Origin: an uncultured Comamonadaceae bacterium
GTDB lineage: Bacteria > Pseudomonadota > Gammaproteobacteria > Burkholderiales > Burkholderiaceae
NCBI GenBank assembly: GCA_946482115.1
Contig: CAMLQP010000137.1
Span: forward strand, 1-7,661
Length of the DNA: 7,661 nucleotides
Direction: 5' to 3'
The notes below the pieces were generated by a model. The model was given only the letters and a program-made list of their open reading frames with translations, was not told the origin of the DNA and searched no databases. The translations under genes and the position numbers were made by a program. This document shows, one piece after another, positions 1 to 4,972 of this stretch. Positions within the stretch are counted from its first letter, which is position 1; each line of letters begins with the position of its first letter.

Positions 1-131
1 GCGAGATGGGCCATGGCGGCGGCCCCTGCACGCTGCACAACCCGAGCTACGACTTTAACGACGACCTGATTCCCCTGGGCGGCACCTACTGGGTGCAACT
101 GGCAACCGAATGGCTGAGAACCGCACGATGA
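1..131 (+). CDS. M20-family amidohydrolase (hippurate hydrolase-like), C-terminal end only
   Basis: This is the last 43 codons of a gene that begins before the window, read from base 3 to the TGA at 129-131. The visible protein starts GEMGHGGGPC-like, continues with LHNPSYDFNDDLIPLG, and ends in a helix (YWVQLATEWLRTAR). A Leu-His-Asn-Pro-x-Tyr-Asp-Phe-Asn-Asp segment followed by 'I/L-P-x-G' is typical of the C-terminus of M20 peptidases of the hippurate hydrolase/aminobenzoyl-glutamate type; its His is the last metal ligand. These enzymes hydrolyse N-acyl amino acids in the cytoplasm. The substrate cannot be told from this fragment. The stop overlaps the start of the next gene (ATGA at 128-131), so the two are probably translated from one mRNA. 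Confidence 0.8.
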   Translation, partial: EMGHGGGPCTLHNPSYDFNDDLIPLGGTYWVQLATEWLRTAR

Positions 132-1228
132 TCCCCGTCAACGCCGCCTTCTCCTCTTCGTACGCGCAGGCGCGCGTCAAGTTCCTCGAAGCGGCCGCCA
201 CGGCGGGCCTGTCCATCCGTTCGCACGAACATCCGCTCAAGGGGCTTGACGGCGAGACGCTGGCCATGGACGTGGCGCTCGACGGCACGGCCGATGCCGA
301 CAAGCTGTTCATCGTCAGCAGCGCCTGCCACGGCGTGGAGGGTTTCTGCGGCTCGGGCGTGCAGGTGTTCGCCGCGCACGACGCGGAGTGGCGTGCGAAG
401 GCGCGCGATGCCGGTGTGGCGGTGCTCTACATCCATGCGCTCAACCCGCACGGTTTCTCGCACGTGCGCCGGGTCACGAATGAAAACGTGGACCTGAACC
501 GCAACTTCCAGGACTTCGGCCAGCCGCTGCCGGCCAACGCCGCCTACGACGAGATACACCACCTGCTGCTGCCCGCGCAGTGGCCGCCCACCGCAGAGAA
601 CGAGGCCGCCATTGCCGCCTGGATCGCGCGCGAGGGCCTGCCGCGCTACCAGGCCGCCGTGTCGCAAGGCCAGCACAGCCACGCCGACGGCCTGTTCTTC
701 GGCGGCACCGCGCCCACCTGGAGTCACCGGACGCTGCGCGAGGTGCTGCGCACCCATGGCCGCGCGGCCAGGCGCATCGCCTGGATGGACCTGCACACCG
801 GCCTCGGCCCCAGTGGCCTGGGCGAACGCATCTACGCCGGCAAAGACGACGACGCGGCCGTGGCACGCGCGCGCCGCTGGTGGGACGGCGGCGGTGCGAC
901 CCCGATCACTTCGATCTACGACGGCTCGTCCACCTCGGCCAAACTGACCGGGCTGATGTGGACCGCGATCTACGACGAATGCCCACAGGCCGAGTACACC
1001 GGCATTGCCATGGAATACGGCACCGTGCCCATCCTGGACGTGATCGGGGCCCTGCGTGCCGACCACTGGCTGCACCTGCACCCCGAAGCGCCGGCCGAGC
1101 AGCGCGCATCGATCAAGCGGCAGGTGCTCGCCGCGTTCTACACCGACACCGATGAATGGAAGGGCCAGATCGTGGCGCAGGCCCGGCAGGCGATGTTCCA
1201 GGCGGTGGACGGCCTGACGGGGGATTGA
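128..1228 (+). CDS. DUF2817 family protein, M14-type zinc metallopeptidase
   Basis: This 366-residue protein carries the M14 carboxypeptidase-like signature set of the DUF2817 family. His68 and Glu71 (HGVEG) and His223 (DLHTG) are the expected zinc ligands. Asp122-Leu-Asn124-Arg125-Asn-Phe is the substrate-carboxylate motif. Glu297 in AMEYGT is the likely catalytic glutamate. No signal peptide or membrane segment is visible, so it is probably cytoplasmic. The family is a predicted peptidase or amidase; its substrate is not known to me. I chose the ATG at 128 because it forms an ATGA overlap with the preceding stop and has GAGAA about 7 bases upstream. An in-frame ATG at 110 would add six residues (MAENRT) but has no clear ribosome site. 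Sitting behind an M20 amidohydrolase, it probably shares a peptide or acyl-amino-acid degradation role (inference). Confidence 0.85.
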   Translation: MIPVNAAFSSSYAQARVKFLEAAATAGLSIRSHEHPLKGLDGETLAMDVALDGTADADKLFIVSSACHGVEGFCGSGVQVFAAHDAEWRAKARDAGVAVLYIHALNPHGFSHVRRVTNENVDLNRNFQDFGQPLPANAAYDEIHHLLLPAQWPPTAENEAAIAAWIAREGLPRYQAAVSQGQHSHADGLFFGGTAPTWSHRTLREVLRTHGRAARRIAWMDLHTGLGPSGLGERIYAGKDDDAAVARARRWWDGGGATPITSIYDGSSTSAKLTGLMWTAIYDECPQAEYTGIAMEYGTVPILDVIGALRADHWLHLHPEAPAEQRASIKRQVLAAFYTDTDEWKGQIVAQARQAMFQAVDGLTGD

Positions 1229-1310
1229 CGGCGAATCGCCGCCGGGCCGCCCCCGGGCGATTCAGCCCCCTCGGGCGGCGGCGACCCGCGCAGCGGCGGG
1301 AGCGTGGGGG
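1229..1310. terminator. GC-rich hairpin cluster between convergent genes, possible bidirectional terminator
   Basis: The whole gap between the DUF2817 gene and coaX, which face each other, is almost pure G/C and rich in inverted repeats. CGGCG-AAT-CGCCG lies at 1229-1241. CGCCC-CC-GGGCG lies at 1248-1259. CCCCC (1266-1270) can pair with GGGGG (1306-1310) around an inner CCGC-GCA-GCGG (1286-1296). There is no T-tract, so it is not a standard intrinsic terminator. The position between convergent genes makes a termination or mRNA 3'-end role plausible. The outer CCCCC/GGGGG part also resembles GC-rich intergenic repeats I associate with Comamonadaceae genomes, from memory only. Confidence 0.35.
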
Positions 1311-2075
1311 TCAGCCAAACCGCCGTCCGGCGATTTCGAGCAATCCGTCAAAGATCAGGCTCTCGACCAGCTCCACGTCGTGCGACATGCTGGGCGCCAT
1401 CTTCCAGCCGGCGCCGCCGGTCATGTAGCAGACCGGCTCCTCGCCGCTGTGGCGGCGCAGGTTTTCCACCATGCGCTGCACCGCGCCCGCAATGGCGAAG
1501 GTGCCGCCGCTGGTGAGTGCGTCGGACGTGTTGGTGGGGAAGTCGCGCACCTCGCCAGTGGGCACGTGCAGGCCGGCGGTGCCCGATTCGAGCGCGCGCA
1601 GCATGATGCCGTGCCCCGGCAGGATGATGCCGCCCAGGAACCGGCCGTCGGTGGCGATGGCCTCCACCGTGACGGCCGTGCCGACCATGACCACGATGCA
1701 GGGCCGCGCGGGGCCATGTGCCAGCAGCCGCTGACGCGCGCCGATCATGGCCACCCAACGGTCAGAGCCCAGGCGCGCCGGATGGTCGTAGCCATTGACG
1801 AGCCCCGCCTCCGCCTGGCTGGACACCACCCACTGCGGTGACACGTCCCATATCTCGAGCTGCTCCTCGACGCGGTGCTTGATGGCATCCCCCGCCACGA
1901 TGCAGCCCAGCACCCGGTGGGGCGTCGGCAGGCTGGACCACGGGCCTTCGGCCAGATTCTCGATGTTCTCCAGAAACTCGGCCCCGTGCGCCAGCAGCCG
2001 AGCACCAGCCTGCGGGCCGTCGTACAAGGCCCACTTCAACCGGGTGTTCCCCACATCCAGTGCCAGAAAACTCAT
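1311..2075 (-). CDS. coaX: Type III pantothenate kinase
   Basis: CoaX phosphorylates pantothenate with ATP, the first step of coenzyme A synthesis, in the cytoplasm. The 254-residue length is normal for the family. The N-terminus carries the ASKHA phosphate-binding motif DVGNTRLKW (residues 7-15). Residues 95-107 read [13 protein letters not shown], with Asp105 as the expected catalytic base. [10 protein letters not shown] (131-140), GGIILPG (148-154), PTNTSDAL (180-187) and the late MTGGAG (218-223) follow in family order. One oddity is Met130 before V-GTA, where many homologues have Asp-x-GTA. No Shine-Dalgarno sequence is obvious. A CATAAT (minus strand of 2082-2087) is only 6 bases before the ATG and would give a nearly leaderless transcript, so read-through from the M20 gene 45 bp upstream is at least as likely. 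The biotin ligase gene birA, which in my memory often sits beside coaX in betaproteobacteria, is absent downstream. Confidence 0.92.
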   Translation of the reverse strand: MSFLALDVGNTRLKWALYDGPQAGARLLAHGAEFLENIENLAEGPWSSLPTPHRVLGCIVAGDAIKHRVEEQLEIWDVSPQWVVSSQAEAGLVNGYDHPARLGSDRWVAMIGARQRLLAHGPARPCIVVMVGTAVTVEAIATDGRFLGGIILPGHGIMLRALESGTAGLHVPTGEVRDFPTNTSDALTSGGTFAIAGAVQRMVENLRRHSGEEPVCYMTGGAGWKMAPSMSHDVELVESLIFDGLLEIAGRRFG

Positions 2076-2120
2076 GGGCGCATTATGAACAAACCATGAC
2101 GGCGGGTTTTCCCGGGGGCG

Positions 2121-3425
2121 TCAGTCCAGCGAGCCTGTGAGCCGCAGCGCCGCCAGCGCCATCACCTGCGCCGATTCGACCAGCTCCTGCGCGCCCACGT
2201 ACTCGTCAGGCTGGTGCGCCAGATCCAGGATACCGGGGCCGTAAGCGATGCAGTCGCGCAGGTGGCCGGTGCGCACCACGTGTTTCTGATCGTAGGTGCC
2301 GGGACTGGCGATGTAGGCTGGCTCGCGCCCCAGCACGCGGGCGATGGCACGCGCCGTGGCCAGCACCACGGGCGCGTCGCGCGGCGTGGCCGTGGGCACG
2401 AAGGCCATGATGTCGCGCACCCGGTAGTCGAATCCGGGGCGGGTGCGCTGCAGCTCGGCCAGCATGTCCACGATCTCCTGTTTCACGGCATCCAGCGACT
2501 CCTCGGCGATGAAGCGGCGGTCCAGCACCGCCCGGCAGCTGTGCGCGACCACGGGCGCAGGCAGGTCGCCGGTGGGCCGGCCCTGCTCGTCCACGGCGTA
2601 GCGCTGTTCCACCTGGCCGCCGTGCACCGCGTTGATGTTGAGCGTGCTCACGCGCGCGCCCGGCGGCTCCACCGGCTCGGCGGTGCGGCGCGTGCGCAGG
2701 CGCGGCATCAGCTCGGTTTCGAGCCGGTGCAGGAAGGCCGCCATGTGGCCGATGGCGCTGTCGCCCAGGAACGGCATGGAGCCGTGCGCGATGCGCCCCA
2801 GTGTCTCGACCTCGCCCCACCACACGCCCCGGTGGCCCAGGCAGATACGGTCCACGCCCAGCGGCTCGGGGATGATGACGTGGTGCACCCGCGGGCGGCT
2901 GAAATACCCGCGCTCGGCCAGGTAGCCCACGCCGGCAAAACCACCCGACTCCTCGTCCACCGTGCCGCTGATCTCCAGGGCGCCACGCAGCGGCAGGCCC
3001 GATTCGAGCAAGGCTTCGCAGGCGATCACGCTGGCTGCGATGCCGCCCTTCATGTCGCAGGCGCCACGGCCATAGACGCGCCCGTCGCGCAGCTCGCCGC
3101 CGAACGGGTCCACGGTCCAGCCGCTGCCGGCTTCCACCACGTCGATGTGGCCGTTGAAGTGCACGCACTGGCCAGGGGCTCCGCTGTCGTGGCGGGCCAC
3201 CACGTTGACGCGCGGGTGCGCGTCGCTGTCGCCCGGCGCGCCCTCGGCCCGCACGTACTCGACGGCGAAGCCGCGTCGGGCCAGCCGGTCGCCCAGCAGA
3301 CGCGCACAGGCCTCGTAATGGTCCCCCGGCGGGTTGGTGGTGGGAATGCGGATCAGCGCCTGCGTGAGCGCGACAAGCTCGTCGCGCCTGGCCGCAATGC
3401 GCTGGAGCAGCGCGTCGGTGGTCAT
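2121..3425 (-). CDS. M20-family deacylase (ArgE/DapE-like)
   Basis: This 434-residue protein is a two-zinc M20 amidohydrolase of the acetylornithine deacetylase/succinyl-diaminopimelate desuccinylase group. Visible catalytic landmarks are His93 and Asp95 (NGHIDVV), the bridging Asp124 (RGACDMKGG), Glu158-Glu159 (TVDEESGG; Glu158 as general base), Glu187 (IIPEPLG) and His404 (DLAHQPDE). The inserted dimerisation domain has its usual His214 (AHGSMPFLG). No signal peptide is seen. The reading frame stays open to 3587, but the natural start is the ATG at 3425: the family begins there, and the preceding gene's stop lies 4 bases upstream. The ribosome site is poor (ACGGC), which suggests coupling to the upstream dioxygenase-rhodanese gene. 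The substrate is unknown; N-acyl amino acids are likely. It is unlikely to be the housekeeping ArgE or DapE, because no lysine or arginine pathway genes are nearby. Confidence 0.87.
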   Translation of the reverse strand: MTTDALLQRIAARRDELVALTQALIRIPTTNPPGDHYEACARLLGDRLARRGFAVEYVRAEGAPGDSDAHPRVNVVARHDSGAPGQCVHFNGHIDVVEAGSGWTVDPFGGELRDGRVYGRGACDMKGGIAASVIACEALLESGLPLRGALEISGTVDEESGGFAGVGYLAERGYFSRPRVHHVIIPEPLGVDRICLGHRGVWWGEVETLGRIAHGSMPFLGDSAIGHMAAFLHRLETELMPRLRTRRTAEPVEPPGARVSTLNINAVHGGQVEQRYAVDEQGRPTGDLPAPVVAHSCRAVLDRRFIAEESLDAVKQEIVDMLAELQRTRPGFDYRVRDIMAFVPTATPRDAPVVLATARAIARVLGREPAYIASPGTYDQKHVVRTGHLRDCIAYGPGILDLAHQPDEYVGAQELVESAQVMALAALRLTGSLD

Positions 3426-3429
3426 GCCG

Positions 3430-4554
3430 TCAATTCTGCCGCCAGGGCAGGCCGTGATGACGCCAGCCACCCCGGTTGCCACGGTGCGCGTCGGCATCGG
3501 GATCACCCTCGAAGCCTTCAAGGATGTTGTAGGCCTCCAGCCCCAGCTCGGTCGCCCGTTTGGCGGCCGCGATCGAGCGCACGCCACTGCGACACAGCAG
3601 CACCACCTTGCGGCCTTCGGGCACCGCCGCGCGCAGACCGTCGTCGAAGCCCGGGTTCATCGCCATGCCGGGCCACTGCTTCCAGGCCAGCGGCACCGCG
3701 CCGGGGACAAAACCCACCCATTCGCGCTCGGCATCGGTGCGGACGTCCACCAGCACCGCCTCGCCGGCCTGGGCCCACTGCCAGGCCAGCTGGGGTGAGA
3801 CGTCGCCCGCGTAGCCCGCAGCGGCGCGCGGCTGCAGCAGCTCGGCGCCGTCGGCGTCGTGGCGCATGCCGGAGGTGAGGTTGGCGGGCACCGCCTCGTC
3901 GATGCGCCGGGGCTTGGGCAGGTTGAGGTTGTCCATGATGGCGATGAAGGCTTCGCGGCTCTTGCCCGCGATGCGCGCGTTGTGGGTCTTTTCGTGGCCG
4001 ATGGAGGAATGGGTCTGGCCCTTGTAGTCGTGACCCGGCCAGACCGTGGTGTCGTCGGGCAGCGCGAACAGCACCTCGGTCAGGCTGCGGTACAGGTCCT
4101 CGGCGCTGCCGGACTGGAAATCGGTGCGGCCGCAGCCGTTGATGAGCAGGGTGTCGCCGGTGAACACATGGCGTTCGCCGCCAGCCTCCCAGGTGTAGCT
4201 CATGCTGCCGGCCGTGTGGCCGGGCGTGTGCAGCGCCCGCAGCGTCTGGCCCCCGAAACGCAGGGTGTCGCCATGCTGCAGTTGCACCGAGGCCGTGGTG
4301 ATGCCACAGCCGGCGGGCGCGGCGGTCTTGGCGCCCGCGTGTTCGGCCAGCTGGCCCGCACTGGTGATGTGGTCGGCATGGGCATGGGTTTCCACCGTCC
4401 AGGCCAGCTTGAGCGCGTGGTCGCGCAATACGGCGAGGTCACGTTCGAGCTGGTCGTCGACCGGGTCGATGATCAGGGCCTCGCGTGTGACGGGGTCGAA
4501 CAGCACATAGGTGTAGGTGCCGGACGGGGGATCGAAGAGTTGCAGCGGCTTCAT
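3430..4554 (-). CDS. Persulfide dioxygenase-rhodanese fusion (ETHE1-like MBL fold plus rhodanese)
   Basis: This 374-residue protein joins two sulfur enzymes. Residues 1-235 form an ETHE1-like metallo-beta-lactamase domain with TH57AH59AD61H62, H113 (TPGHTAG), D134 (FTGDTL) and H175 (WPGHDY); CGRTDFQSG (141-149) is an ETHE1 hallmark. In that family one Fe(II), held by the equivalents of His57, His113 and Asp134, oxidises glutathione persulfide to sulfite. Residues 250-374 form a rhodanese domain with LVDVRTDAE (268-276) and the active loop C321RSGVRS, the cysteine that carries the transferred sulfur. Fusions of this order are known persulfide dioxygenase-rhodanese enzymes that couple persulfide oxidation with thiosulfate chemistry. 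The start at 4554 has GGAG 6 bases upstream and lies 14 bp after the repressor stop. The frame stays open to 4923, but that stretch overlaps the repressor gene and is not protein-like. The product is probably cytoplasmic. Confidence 0.92.
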   Translation of the reverse strand: MKPLQLFDPPSGTYTYVLFDPVTREALIIDPVDDQLERDLAVLRDHALKLAWTVETHAHADHITSAGQLAEHAGAKTAAPAGCGITTASVQLQHGDTLRFGGQTLRALHTPGHTAGSMSYTWEAGGERHVFTGDTLLINGCGRTDFQSGSAEDLYRSLTEVLFALPDDTTVWPGHDYKGQTHSSIGHEKTHNARIAGKSREAFIAIMDNLNLPKPRRIDEAVPANLTSGMRHDADGAELLQPRAAAGYAGDVSPQLAWQWAQAGEAVLVDVRTDAEREWVGFVPGAVPLAWKQWPGMAMNPGFDDGLRAAVPEGRKVVLLCRSGVRSIAAAKRATELGLEAYNILEGFEGDPDADAHRGNRGGWRHHGLPWRQN

Positions 4555-4568
4555 GGGGGGCTCCGGAC

Positions 4569-4814
4569 TCAGGCAAACTTGGCCAGCAGGTCGGCCACGT
4601 CGTCGGGCGGCACGTCGCCCTGAGCGATGACACAGCCCACCAGCGAGAAAAAGGACTTGTCGAGCGCCTTGCGCGCGGCGGCCATCTGCTGGGCCACCTT
4701 CTCGCAGTCGGCATCGTCCTCGATCAGGCGCTGCAGGCCGCGCACCTGGCCTTCTATGCGCTTGAGGCGCAGCACGAGCGCCTTCTTGCGCGTGTGGTCG
4801 TGCAAATGGGCCAA
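4569..4814 (-). CDS. CsoR/RcnR/CstR-family transcriptional repressor, probable persulfide sensor
   Basis: This 81-residue, all-helical protein has the family core: RLKRIEGQVRGLQRLIEDDADC (16-37), then QQMAAARKALDK (42-53). These small proteins form tetramers that bind DNA until a ligand or cysteine modification releases them. Cys37 is at the conserved first-ligand position. The usual His and second Cys of the copper sensor CsoR are missing; instead there is Cys61 (LVGCVIAQG), one residue before the place where I align the His. This favours cysteine-thiol chemistry over Cu(I) or Ni(II) sensing (inference). The only well-supported start is a TTG at 4814, with AGGAG 7 bases upstream. An ATG 7 bases before the TTG (CAGGAG-ATG) is in another frame. 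The gene leads the operon with the dioxygenase-rhodanese gene, as cstR does with cstB in Staphylococcus, and probably represses its own promoter. Confidence 0.86.
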   Translation of the reverse strand: MAHLHDHTRKKALVLRLKRIEGQVRGLQRLIEDDADCEKVAQQMAAARKALDKSFFSLVGCVIAQGDVPPDDVADLLAKFA

Positions 4815-4821
4815 GGGGCAT

Positions 4822-4826
4822 CTCCT
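4822..4826 (-). promoter_or_regulatory. Shine-Dalgarno site that fixes the TTG start of the repressor gene
   Basis: The minus strand reads AGGAG here, followed by seven bases (ATGCCCC) and then the TTG. Spacing is ideal for the TTG at 4814 and far too short for the out-of-frame ATG directly abutting the AGGAG. In the repressor frame there are ATGs at 4901 and 4862, but they lie upstream of or inside the predicted promoter and operator. Confidence 0.65.
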
Positions 4827-4850
4827 GAAAATGCGGTCTGCGATGTTCGG

Positions 4851-4879
4851 ATAATACTCCATGGGGTATAAATTCACAA
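4851..4879 (-). promoter_or_regulatory. Sigma70-type promoter of the repressor/dioxygenase-rhodanese operon
   Basis: On the minus strand TTGTGA (complement of 4874-4879, 4 of 6 matches to TTGACA) is followed by exactly 17 bases and then TATTAT (complement of 4851-4856, 5 of 6 matches to TATAAT). Transcription would start near 4844, giving a leader of about 30 bases before the TTG at 4814. This AT-rich patch stands out in very GC-rich surroundings. The spacer contains the inverted repeat listed separately, so a bound repressor would block RNA polymerase directly. Confidence 0.6.
4854..4869. promoter_or_regulatory. CsoR/CstR-type operator (ATACYCCA/TGGRGTAT inverted repeat)
   Basis: The plus strand reads ATACTCCA-TGGGGTAT, an inverted repeat of two 8-base half-sites with a single mismatched pair. 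CsoR and CstR regulators are known to bind sites of the form TAC-CCC...GGG-GTA with short C/G tracts, and this matches that pattern. It lies almost wholly in the spacer of the promoter reading toward the CsoR/CstR-like gene and overlaps the edge of the -10 box. Autoregulation by the first gene product is the natural reading; binding itself is inference. Confidence 0.65.
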
Positions 4880-4927
4880 ACCGCCACGCAACCCGTGACA
4901 TCGGAAGCGGCCTGGGTTAACATTTCA

Positions 4928-4951
4928 ATTGACGTTTACGTAAACGTCAAT
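4928..4951. promoter_or_regulatory. Perfect 24-bp palindrome upstream of icmF, candidate operator
   Basis: The half-site ATTGACGTTTAC (4928-4939) is followed immediately by its exact reverse complement (4940-4951), with no spacer or mismatch. The core is TTTACGTAAA. It ends 21 bases before the icmF ATG and lies 49 bases beyond the -35 box of the divergent promoter, so it most likely serves icmF. A perfect 12+12 palindrome is expected for a dimeric TetR- or MerR-class regulator. The ACGT-TTACGTAA-ACGT flavour reminds me of sites for LiuR, the MerR-family regulator of branched-chain amino acid degradation, which would suit an isobutyryl-CoA enzyme. That match is from memory. A TTAACA at 4917-4922 could be a -35 box, but no good -10 follows. 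Confidence 0.6.
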
Positions 4952-4972
4952 CATGAGACCGCCGGAGACACC

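Noticed and set aside
86..1081. A 331-codon minus-strand frame opposite the DUF2817 gene
   Set aside because: Its composition is that of an antisense shadow, and the plus strand has all M14 motifs in order.
2076..2120. Possible terminator or promoter between the M20 deacylase and coaX (CGGG-AAAA-CCCG on the minus strand; CATAAT near the coaX ATG)
   Set aside because: The stem is only 4 bp with no following U-tract, and the CATAAT has no fitting -35 box and would leave almost no leader. It is too weak to list as a feature.
3426..3587. N-terminal extension of the M20 deacylase to 3587
   Set aside because: It would overlap the rhodanese active region, and the extra 54 residues resemble no M20 N-terminus. 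The ATG at 3425 follows directly after the upstream stop.
2214..3878. A 554-codon plus-strand frame across the M20 deacylase and rhodanese region
   Set aside because: It is antisense to two genes with intact catalytic motifs, and its translation is low-complexity Ala/Arg/His/Gly, ending in a Pro/Arg-rich tail.
4555..4923. N-terminal extension of the dioxygenase-rhodanese protein to 4923
   Set aside because: The extension would run through the repressor gene in another frame, reads as Arg/Ala-rich non-domain sequence, and ignores the GGAG-ATG at 4554 where the ETHE1-like domain begins.
4917..4946. Promoter for icmF using TTAACA or TTGACG as a -35 box
   Set aside because: No acceptable -10 hexamer is found at 16-19 bp spacing from either, so only the palindrome is reported.
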